From: Pseudomonas aestuarii
GTDB taxonomy: Bacteria > Pseudomonadota > Gammaproteobacteria > Pseudomonadales > Pseudomonadaceae
Length of the DNA stretch: 64,000 nt
Assembly (NCBI RefSeq): GCF_027988105.1
Contig: NZ_JAQJZJ010000002.1
Coordinates: forward strand, 310,001 to 374,000
Direction of reading: 5' to 3'
The notes under the pieces are model-generated. The model was not told where the DNA came from. It ran no database searches and saw nothing but the letters and a program-made list of their open reading frames with translations. The position numbers were made by a program, and so were the translations under genes. Of this stretch, positions 39,505 through 48,747 are shown one piece after another; position 1 is the first letter of the stretch, and each line of letters opens with the position of its first letter.

Positions 39505-40665
39505 ATGATCTTCACCCAGGAACACGAAGAGCTGCGTCGCACGGTGCGCAATTTTGTCGAGCGGGATATCAATCCGCATGTCGAACAGTGGGAAAAGGAC
39601 GGCCGCTTCCCGATCCACGAGATCTTCAAGAAAGCCGGCGACCTCGGTCTGCTGGGCATCTCCAAGCCGGAAAAATTCGGCGGCATGGGCCTGGACTACA
39701 GCTATTCGATCGTCGCCGCCGAAGAGTTCGGCACCATCATCTGCGGCGGCATTCCCATGTCCATCGGCGTGCAGACCGACATGTGCACCCCGGCGCTGGC
39801 GCGCTTCGGCTCCGATGAACTGCGCGAACAATTCCTCCGCCCGGCCATCGCCGGCGAGATGGTCGGCTGTATCGGCGTCTCGGAAGTCGGGGCAGGCTCG
39901 GACGTGGCCGGGCTGAAGACCAGCGCCAGGAAAGACGGCGACGACTATGTGATCAACGGCAGCAAGATGTGGATCACCAACTCGCCCTCCGCCGACTTTA
40001 TCTGCCTGCTGGCCAATACCTCGGACGACAAGCCGCACGTCAACAAGTCGCTGATCGTGCTGCCGATGAACACGCCCGGCATCAGTGTCAGCCCGCACCT
40101 GGACAAGCTCGGCATGCGCAGCTCGGAAACCGCCCAGGTGTTCTTCGACGATGTGCGCGTGCCACAGCGCTACCGCATCGGCCATGAAGGCGCCGGCTTC
40201 ATGATGCAGATGCTGCAGTTCCAGGAAGAGCGGCTGTTCGGCGCGGCCAACATGATCAAGGGCCTGGAGCACTGCATCGAGGCCACCATCGCCTACTGCA
40301 AGGAGCGCAAGACCTTCGGCAATGCGCTGATCGACAACCAGGTCATCCACTTCCGCATGGCCGAACTGCAGACCGAAGTCGAATGCCTGCGCGCCCTGGT
40401 CTACCAGGCCACCGAGCAGTACATATGCGGTAAGGACGTCACCAACCTGGCCTCCATGGCCAAGCTCAAGGCCGGCCGCCTCGGTCGCGAGGTCACCGAC
40501 AGCTGCCTGCAGTACTGGGGCGGCATGGGCTACATGTGGGACAACCCGGTCGCCCGCGCCTACCGCGACGTGCGCCTGGTGAGCATCGGCGGCGGTGCCG
40601 ACGAGATCATGCTGGGCATCATCTGCAAGCTGATGGGCATTCTGCCGGGTAAAAAGAAGAGCTAA
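39505..40665 (+). CDS. atuD: Citronellyl-CoA dehydrogenase AtuD
   Basis: 386 residues, acyl-CoA dehydrogenase fold of the short/medium size. Segments: CIGVSEVGAGSDVAG, YVINGSKMWITNSPSADF and the C-terminal RLGREVTDSCLQYWGGMGYMWDNPVARAYRDVRL (cited in parts). ATG 39505 follows GGAGAAC. It introduces the double bond of citronellyl-CoA (FAD-dependent), forming geranyl-CoA. Identity from gene context; the family member could also be an isovaleryl-CoA type enzyme, but no other isovaleryl pathway genes are near. Co-transcribed with atuA-C across the palindrome. Confidence 0.88.
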   Translation: MIFTQEHEELRRTVRNFVERDINPHVEQWEKDGRFPIHEIFKKAGDLGLLGISKPEKFGGMGLDYSYSIVAAEEFGTIICGGIPMSIGVQTDMCTPALARFGSDELREQFLRPAIAGEMVGCIGVSEVGAGSDVAGLKTSARKDGDDYVINGSKMWITNSPSADFICLLANTSDDKPHVNKSLIVLPMNTPGISVSPHLDKLGMRSSETAQVFFDDVRVPQRYRIGHEGAGFMMQMLQFQEERLFGAANMIKGLEHCIEATIAYCKERKTFGNALIDNQVIHFRMAELQTEVECLRALVYQATEQYICGKDVTNLASMAKLKAGRLGREVTDSCLQYWGGMGYMWDNPVARAYRDVRLVSIGGGADEIMLGIICKLMGILPGKKKS

Positions 40666-40679
40666 AGCCAGACGACCGT

Positions 40680-40753
40680 AGGATGGGTTGAGCGCAGCGA
40701 TACCCATCAACCAGCCATGATGGGTATCGACGCTACGCGCCTCAACCCATCCT
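40680..40753. repeat. Imperfect palindromic element between atuD and atuE
   Basis: Outer arms AGGATGGGTTGAG (40680-40692) and CTCAACCCATCCT (40741-40753), inner arms TACCCATCA (40701-40709) and TGATGGGTA (40718-40726). No T tract. Sequence differs from the element between atuC and atuD but is of the same kind. Confidence 0.75.
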
Positions 40754-40780
40754 GCGTTCACCTTGCATCAGGACACCAAT

Positions 40781-41578
40781 ATGCAATTACCGAACTGCGC
40801 AACCCTGCTGCTGGAACAGGTCGATGGCGTGCTGCACCTCACCCTCAACCGCCCGGACAGCCGCAATGCCATGAGCCTGGCCATGGTCACTGAGCTGCGC
40901 GCGGTGCTGGCGGCCGTGCAGGGCGATCTGAGCGTGCGCGCCATCGTGCTGCGCGGTGCCGGCGGGCACTTCTGCGCTGGCGGCGATATCAAGGATATGG
41001 CCGGCGCCCGTGCGGCCGGAGGCGATGCCTATCGAGCGCTGAACCGCGCCTTCGGCAGCCTGCTGGAACAAGCCCAGCACACGCCCCAAGTGCTGATCGC
41101 CGTGCTGGAAGGCGCGGTACTCGGCGGCGGCATGGGCCTGGCCTGCGTATCGGATATCGCCATCTGCCAGCAGGACGCCAAGTTCGGTCTGCCGGAAACC
41201 AGCCTGGGCATTCTACCGGCGCAGATCGCGCCCTTTGTGGTGCGACGCATCGGCCTGACCCAGACCCGTCGCCTGGCCCTCACCGCCGCCCGCTTCGACG
41301 GCAGCGAAGCCGCGCGTCTGGGCCTGGTGCACTTCAGCGAAGCGAACAAGGCCGCCCTGGAGCACAGACTGGCCGAGGTGCTAAGCCAGGTACGCCAGTG
41401 CGCGCCCCAGGCCAACGCCCAGACCAAGGCACTGTTGCTGGGCGCAGAAAACCAAGCCCTTGGCCCGCTGCTGGACCGCGCCGCCGAACAGTTCGCCGCC
41501 GCAGTCAGCGGTGCCGAAGGTGTCGAGGGCACCCTGGCCTTTGTGCAGAAACGCGCGCCCACATGGGCCGCTGAATAA
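40781..41578 (+). CDS. atuE: Isohexenylglutaconyl-CoA hydratase AtuE (crotonase family)
   Basis: 265 residues from ATG 40781 (AGGACACCAAT before it). Crotonase segments: RGAGGHFCAGGDIKDMAG (about residues 60-77) and the oxyanion-hole stretch EGAVLGGGMGLACVSDIAI (about 105-123) with the catalytic Glu region FGLPETSLGILPAQIAPFV (about 131-149; E in LPETS). It should hydrate isohexenyl-glutaconyl-CoA after carboxylation. Adjacent enzymes of the pathway support the assignment. Starts 27 bases after the palindrome. Confidence 0.88.
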   Translation: MQLPNCATLLLEQVDGVLHLTLNRPDSRNAMSLAMVTELRAVLAAVQGDLSVRAIVLRGAGGHFCAGGDIKDMAGARAAGGDAYRALNRAFGSLLEQAQHTPQVLIAVLEGAVLGGGMGLACVSDIAICQQDAKFGLPETSLGILPAQIAPFVVRRIGLTQTRRLALTAARFDGSEAARLGLVHFSEANKAALEHRLAEVLSQVRQCAPQANAQTKALLLGAENQALGPLLDRAAEQFAAAVSGAEGVEGTLAFVQKRAPTWAAE

Positions 41579-41636
41579 CCCGGCCCCTCCCACGCACAAC
41601 CTGATCGCCAGGCTTACGACCAAGCAGGAGCCCCAG

Positions 41637-43625
<1,989 letters not shown>

Positions 43626-43634
43626 CTGCATCCC

Positions 43635-43708
43635 GTGGGAGGGGCCGGGCGCTGATCCGCTTTAACCGCAACGGCTGCACAGCTTGTCGCGGCTAAAGCG
43701 CCTCCCAC
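43635..43708. repeat. Imperfect palindromic element between atuF and atuG
   Basis: Outer arms GTGGGAGG (43635-43642) and CCTCCCAC (43701-43708); inner arms GCTTTAACC and GGCTAAAGC (one mismatch). It resembles the common pseudomonad REP-like elements with GTGGGAG...CTCCCAC ends. No T tract. Confidence 0.75.
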
Positions 43709-43739
43709 CAACCCCCCATAACAATTCGGGAGCACGCTC

Positions 43740-44564
43740 ATGTCATTGCAAGGCAAAACCCTGTTTATCACCGGCGCCAGCCGTGGCATCGGCCGCGAGA
43801 TCGCCCTGCGCGCCGCTCGCGATGGTGCCAATATCGTCATCGCGGCGAAAAGTGCCGAGCCCCATGCCAAGCTGCCGGGGACCATCCATTCGGTGGCCGC
43901 CGAGGTCGAAGCCGCTGGCGGCAAGGCCCTGGCCGTGCAATTGGACGTGCGCGACGAGGCTGCGGTAAAGGTCGCTATGGCCCGGGCCGCCGAGCATTTT
44001 GGCGGCATCGATGGCCTGATCAATAACGCCGGCGCGATCAAGCTGGTCGGCGTCGAGCACCTGGAACCCAAGCGCTTCGACCTGATGTTCCAGATCAACA
44101 CCCGGGCGGTGATGGTCTGCAGCCAGGCCGCCTTGCCGTACCTGAAAACCAGCGCCGGCGGCCATATCCTCAATCTGTCGCCGCCGCTGAATATGGACAG
44201 CAAGTGGTTCGCCCAGCACGGCCCCTACACCGTGACCAAGTACGGCATGAGCATGCTGACCCTGGGCATGAGCGAGGAATTCAAGAAATACGCCATCAGC
44301 GTCAATTCACTGTGGCCCAAGACCATGATCGCCACCGCCGCCATCGAGTTCGAACTGGGTAGCCGCGACGCCTTCAAACGCGCGCGCACCCCGGCGATCA
44401 TGGCCGACGCCGCCTACGCCATCCTGGTCAGCAGCGGACGCAGCATCAGCGGACGCCTGTTGATCGACGAAGACATCCTGCGCGAACAGGGCCAAAGCGA
44501 GTTCGAGCAGTACCGTTTCGATCCCGCGGGCGGCACGCTGATCCCTGATCTGTTTGTCGACTGA
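43740..44564 (+). CDS. atuG: AtuG, short-chain dehydrogenase (HSDL2-like)
   Basis: 274 residues with an intact SDR core: TGASRGIG (about 12-19), NNAGA, Ser (LNLSPPL), and the catalytic Tyr/Lys in YTVTKYG (about 161-167). The large insert (SAEPHAKLPGTIHSVAAEVEAAG) and the C-terminal IDEDILREQG... match the HSDL2 subfamily, which acts on fatty acyl or steroid-like ketones. ATG 43740 follows GGGAG. Last gene of the atu operon; a bidirectional terminator follows. Substrate in the pathway not established. Confidence 0.88.
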   Translation: MSLQGKTLFITGASRGIGREIALRAARDGANIVIAAKSAEPHAKLPGTIHSVAAEVEAAGGKALAVQLDVRDEAAVKVAMARAAEHFGGIDGLINNAGAIKLVGVEHLEPKRFDLMFQINTRAVMVCSQAALPYLKTSAGGHILNLSPPLNMDSKWFAQHGPYTVTKYGMSMLTLGMSEEFKKYAISVNSLWPKTMIATAAIEFELGSRDAFKRARTPAIMADAAYAILVSSGRSISGRLLIDEDILREQGQSEFEQYRFDPAGGTLIPDLFVD

Positions 44565-44668
44565 GCGCAATCCCCAGCGGCAAGCTTAGGCACACGGCCA
44601 GCGCACCTTGCCTTGCCCCCTGCCGGCGGTGGGCAATTTCCCCCTCACTGAGAAGACGAACAACATAA

Positions 44669-44698
44669 AAAAACCGCGACCCAAAGGCCGCGGTTTTT
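44669..44698. terminator. Bidirectional terminator between atuG and the MMPL transporter gene
   Basis: AAAAACCGCG (44669-44678) and CGCGGTTTTT (44689-44698) are perfectly complementary, with A- and T-rich flanks that make it usable on both strands. Confidence 0.85.
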
Positions 44699-44716
44699 CA
44701 GTGTTGCGTCTGGCTA

Positions 44717-47071
44717 TCAGGCCTTGTTACGCAGCTTCTCCGGGTTGATCAGGAAGCGTGCCAGCGCCGGCAGCAGCCAGATCGCGCCGATCATGTTCCA
44801 GAGGAACATGAAGGTCAGCATCAGGCCCATGTCGGCCTGGAACTTGATTGCCGAGAAGATCCAGGTCGCCACGCCGATCGCCAGGCATACCCCGGTGAAC
44901 AGCACGGCCTTGCCGGTCGACTTGAGGGTCTCGTAGTAGGCCTCCTGCAACGACAGCCCTTGACGCAGGTAGGTCTCCAGACGGCTGTAGATATAGATGC
45001 CGTAGTCGACACCGATGCCGACGCCCAGCGCGATTACCGGCAGGGTTGCCACCTTGACGCCGATGCCCATGTAGGCCATCAGCGCATTGCCCAGTACCGA
45101 GGTCAACACCAGCGGCAGAATCACACAGAGGGTGGCGGCAATCGAGCGGAAGGTCAGCAGGCACATGAAGCTCACCGCGACATAGACCGCGACCAGCATG
45201 GTGGTCTCCGACGCGGCGATCACTTCGTTGGTGGCCGCTTCGATGCCGGCGTTACCGGCTGCCAGGATAAACTCCAGGCCTTCCTTGTTGGTTTCCTTGG
45301 CGAAGTCTTCGACCACTGCAACCGCACGCTCCAGGGTTTCCGCCTTGTGGTCGTTGAGGAACACCAGCACCGGCGCTACCGAGCAATCGGCGTTGTACAG
45401 ACCGTCGGCACGTGCAATCGAGTTATTCAGCACGTCCTGGTTACGCGACAGGGTTTCCCATTTCAGGTTGCCCTCGTTCATGCCCTTGATCACCTGCTTG
45501 GACACCGTGACCATGGAGATCGCCGACTGCACGCCTGCGGTGTTTTCCATCGTCCACATCAGCTGGTCCATGGCCGACAGGGTCTGGTAGGTCGAACAGC
45601 CTTCCTGTGCAGTCTTGACCATCACCACCAGCACATCGGAGCTGGTCGAGTAGTTGCGGATGACGAAGTCATTATCCAGGTTGTAGCGCGAGTCCGGATG
45701 CAGCTCGGGCGCGCCCTGGTCGAGGTCACCGATCTTCAGGTTCTGGCCATACCAGACGCCACCGGCCAGGGCCACCACCGCAATCAGCACGGACACCGGC
45801 GCCACCATCGGGTGGGCGAAGTTGGAAATCAGACGCCAGATCGGATGATCCTTGGCCGCATCTTCACGGCTGATCCTGACCGCCTTCTTGCTGATGCCGA
45901 TGTAGGAAATCATCACCGGCAGCAGGATCAGGTTGGTCAGGATGATCACCGCCACGCCCATCGACGCACCGATGGCCAGCTCACGGATCACGCCGATATC
46001 GATCAGCAACAAGGTAATGAAACCCACCGCATCCGACAGCAAGGCGACCAAGCCGGGAATGAACAGCTGGCGGAACGCCATGCGTGCGGCGGACAGCGGA
46101 CTGGTCGCCTCCCCCGAGGCGATGGCGATACCGTTGATCTTCTGCACCCCGTGGGAGATACCGATGGCGAAGACCAGAAACGGCACCAGCATCGAATAGG
46201 GGTCCAGACCGAAGCCCAGGGTATGCAGCAAGCCCAACTGCCAGATCACCGCGATCAGGGTGGTTACGACCACCGCCATGGTGCTCTTGAAGCACTTGGT
46301 GAACCACAACAGCAGGGCAAAGGTGATAGCAATGGCCACAGCAAAGAACAAGGCCACGCCGACCAGCCCATCGATCAGATCGCCCACTTTCTTGGCGAAC
46401 CCGATGATGTGCACTTTCACATTGGGGTTTTGCGCCTGGTACTTTTCGCGAATCTTCTCTTCCAGCTCGTGGGAGAACTTCTGGTAGTCCAGCGGGAGCA
46501 GCTTGCTCTGATCCTCGGGATCAGGGTAGGCCTCCAGCAGCGGCACATCGACGATGCTCGATTTGAAGTTGTTCGCCACCAGGCGGCCGACCTGCCCGGA
46601 CTTGAGGATATTGCTGCGCAAATCCTCCAGGCTGTCGCTGGAGCCGTCGTAGGTCTGCGGAATCACCGGGCCACCGGCGAAGCCCTCTTCGGTCACCTCG
46701 GTCCAGCGTACGCTCGGGCTCCACAGCGATTTCAGGCCGGAACGATCGACACCGGGTATGTAGAACACTTCGTCGTTGATCTGACGCAGCGTCTCCATGT
46801 ATTCCTTGGTGAAGATGTCGCCATCGACCGCCTCCACCGAGATGCGCACGGTATTACCCAGGTTCGCCAGGTCATTGCGATGCTCGAGCATCTTCTGGAT
46901 GTAAGGATGGCCCAGCGGGATCATCTTCTCGAAGCTGGTTTGTGGACGCACCTGGGCCGCTTGATAGAACAGAAACACGCTGATCAGCAGGCACAGCACA
47001 ATGACGGCCGGGCGATTGTTGAAGATCAACCGCTCGAGGACAGACGCAGGTTGTTGTTGATGCTTACTCAT
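44717..47071 (-). CDS. RND-superfamily (MMPL type) transporter
   Basis: 784 residues. One N-terminal membrane segment, a periplasmic loop (about 45-225), five further segments, a second large loop (about 420-600) and another six-segment bundle give the 12-segment RND/MMPL layout. Conserved lines are FLVFAIGISHGVQKINGIA and LGVGIGVDYGIYIYSRLE, which fit the proton relay segments of MMPL proteins. This type of protein occurs with YCF48-like genes in hydrophobic-substrate (hydrocarbon, steroid, terpene) clusters. It could transport terpenoid acids or lipids; that is an inference from position beside the atu operon. It begins 18 bases after the YCF48-like gene. Confidence 0.85.
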   Translation of the reverse strand: MSKHQQQPASVLERLIFNNRPAVIVLCLLISVFLFYQAAQVRPQTSFEKMIPLGHPYIQKMLEHRNDLANLGNTVRISVEAVDGDIFTKEYMETLRQINDEVFYIPGVDRSGLKSLWSPSVRWTEVTEEGFAGGPVIPQTYDGSSDSLEDLRSNILKSGQVGRLVANNFKSSIVDVPLLEAYPDPEDQSKLLPLDYQKFSHELEEKIREKYQAQNPNVKVHIIGFAKKVGDLIDGLVGVALFFAVAIAITFALLLWFTKCFKSTMAVVVTTLIAVIWQLGLLHTLGFGLDPYSMLVPFLVFAIGISHGVQKINGIAIASGEATSPLSAARMAFRQLFIPGLVALLSDAVGFITLLLIDIGVIRELAIGASMGVAVIILTNLILLPVMISYIGISKKAVRISREDAAKDHPIWRLISNFAHPMVAPVSVLIAVVALAGGVWYGQNLKIGDLDQGAPELHPDSRYNLDNDFVIRNYSTSSDVLVVMVKTAQEGCSTYQTLSAMDQLMWTMENTAGVQSAISMVTVSKQVIKGMNEGNLKWETLSRNQDVLNNSIARADGLYNADCSVAPVLVFLNDHKAETLERAVAVVEDFAKETNKEGLEFILAAGNAGIEAATNEVIAASETTMLVAVYVAVSFMCLLTFRSIAATLCVILPLVLTSVLGNALMAYMGIGVKVATLPVIALGVGIGVDYGIYIYSRLETYLRQGLSLQEAYYETLKSTGKAVLFTGVCLAIGVATWIFSAIKFQADMGLMLTFMFLWNMIGAIWLLPALARFLINPEKLRNKA

Positions 47072-47089
47072 GCAAACTCTCCCGGCTTA

Positions 47090-48169
47090 TTATTGTTGGC
47101 CCAGATCGGCGCCAGTCGGCGAAGCGACGTGGACGCCGCCCTGCCCCACCAGAATCAGGTTGCCGTTATCCAATGCAGTGACGCCCGCCAGCGAGAGCCG
47201 GTCGGCGCGATTGAGCAGACTGAAGGTGCGCCCGTCATCGCTGCTTTTCAGCACGGTACCGCCATGCCCAACCACCACGATAGAGCCGTCGGCGAGTCGG
47301 TTGCCATCGGCCAGGCCGAACTCCAGCGGACCGTTATTCGGGGTATTCAGCTCGATTCGTTGCCAGGTATCGCCGAAATCGGCGGAGCGGAACAGATGGC
47401 CACGCAAGCCATAGACCAGCAGGCTACCGACTTCGTTGGTATCGAGAGCGCCAAACAGTGAGCCCTCATAGGGACCCTGGATGGTTTCCCAGGTTTGCCC
47501 CCAATCGGCCGAACGGAACATGCCGCCCAGTTCGCCAACGATAAACAACCCGGCACCCTTGACCGCGACGATGGCGTTCAGGTGATAACCGTCTTCGTTA
47601 TCAATACGGTCGCTGATGTCTTCCCAGTTCGCCCCACCATCGGTGGTTTCCAGCAGCGCACCGTAGGCACCTACGGCATAACCGTTGTTGCGATCCTTGA
47701 ACCAGACATCAAGCAACGGCGCCTCGCGGCCCAGGTCCTCGAACTGTTTGACCCAGGTAGCACCACCATCGTTACTGGCGAGAATCTGAGCGTCGTGGCC
47801 AACCGCCCAACCGTGCTGGTCATCGATAAAGAACACCGCGGTGAGCATCTGTCGGGTCGGCACCTTGGCCTGGATCCAACTGGCGGCGTTGTCGTCGGAG
47901 TAGAGGATATGGCCACGTTCACCCACGGCCACCAAGCGCTGACCAACGCGGGTGACATCCAGCAGCAGTTTTTGCTGGGCTTTCGGCGATTCGATCGAGT
48001 AACGGACGGCGGCATCGGTGGCGGCTTGCGCCTGCAATGGCGCGGTAGCGAAAAACAGCATGGACAGCACACTGCAGAGCGAGAGCGCTTTAGCCAGCGG
48101 CGAGTAGAAGCGCAACGCCGGTGCGTTGAACAGACCGGCCTGGGTGCGCCGCTTGACGGGCTCACTCAT
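47090..48169 (-). CDS. YCF48-related beta-propeller protein, exported
   Basis: 359 residues. A long N region and hydrophobic segment (about 28-50, ending LQAQA) suggest a Sec signal. The mature part is built from repeats with the BNR/YCF48 pattern G-x-x-G-x-I/L-L-x-S-x-D-x-G-x-T/S-W (for example DDNAASWI, NDGGATWV, TDGGANWE, ADWGQTW, ADFGDTW), five or six blades. In plants and cyanobacteria such proteins assist photosystem assembly; in bacteria they pair with MMPL transporters. Probably a periplasmic partner of the downstream transporter. Ribosome binding site GGGGAAGG. Confidence 0.82.
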   Translation of the reverse strand: MSEPVKRRTQAGLFNAPALRFYSPLAKALSLCSVLSMLFFATAPLQAQAATDAAVRYSIESPKAQQKLLLDVTRVGQRLVAVGERGHILYSDDNAASWIQAKVPTRQMLTAVFFIDDQHGWAVGHDAQILASNDGGATWVKQFEDLGREAPLLDVWFKDRNNGYAVGAYGALLETTDGGANWEDISDRIDNEDGYHLNAIVAVKGAGLFIVGELGGMFRSADWGQTWETIQGPYEGSLFGALDTNEVGSLLVYGLRGHLFRSADFGDTWQRIELNTPNNGPLEFGLADGNRLADGSIVVVGHGGTVLKSSDDGRTFSLLNRADRLSLAGVTALDNGNLILVGQGGVHVASPTGADLGQQ

Positions 48170-48219
48170 ATACCTTCCCCCTTGTTGTTATTGTGGTACT
48201 GCTTTTTAACAGACCGCCT

Positions 48220-48249
48220 ATGCTAGCGAGCTTTCGAAAGGCCTGACAA
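48220..48249 (-). promoter_or_regulatory. Candidate promoter of the YCF48/MMPL operon
   Basis: On the minus strand TTGTCA (48249-48244) and TAGCAT (48225-48220) with an 18-base spacer, about 50 bases before ATG 48169. No AtuR-type site is visible near it, so the pair is probably not controlled by AtuR. Confidence 0.5.
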
Positions 48250-48644
48250 TCGGCGTGACGTTATGTTTTGTTAAAGGCCAGGCCGCGTGATTGACAGCTT
48301 ATTCGACTGACTGATGGACCAAGGCCGCCTTCACTGTAGCGGCCTTTGGCCAACACTACACGAACATCAACCTGGGCGGCGGCGACGCCGAGCCCTCGAG
48401 TGGACATAACCGTCATGCGCAATCGGCTGACTGAAGACGATGGCGCTTGCCTCGTGGGGCATATGGCCAGCGTCGAGGGCGTTGCGATCGGCGCGCAGCG
48501 ACATCCGCCAGCGCTGTGCCGGTGAGTCTAGGGTGCAGGGTCTGCGGCGAGTGATCGCCCAGGGATCGACAACTGCTCCAGACCGCAGGAGCGCGTGCGC
48601 TCACGCAACCTGCACGCTTGCGCCGCGGGTGAGTCCACGGATCA

Positions 48645-48673
48645 TAAAAAGAGCTGCCAAGCCCAGCAGCTCT
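48645..48673 (-). terminator. Rho-independent terminator of pepN
   Basis: On the minus strand AGAGCTGC pairs with GCAGCTCT (48673-48666 and 48657-48650), followed by TTTTTATG. Confidence 0.8.
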
Positions 48674-48747
48674 GCTGCTAGGCCATTTGCCTGGAACACA
48701 GTACCGATCAGCAACCGGCAATATGCCCAGGGCAGACACCGCCGGGG

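Larger units (their letters stand above)
48170..48747. other. 578-base gap before pepN: promoter, hairpins, possible gene remnant
   Basis: It holds the promoter of the YCF48-like gene, a plus-strand hairpin AAGGCCGC/GCGGCCTT (48321-48346) without a T tract, and the pepN terminator (48645-48673). Between about 48380 and 48560 the minus strand can be read as a stretch of coding-like sequence (RWRMSLRADRNALDAGHMPHEA region) without a start or a recognisable family, so it may be a decayed gene. Otherwise nothing is seen. Confidence 0.4.

Noticed and set aside
44960..47461. 833-codon open frame on the plus strand
   Set aside because: Antisense to the MMPL gene, His/Gln/Arg-rich, the usual shadow of GC-rich codon usage.
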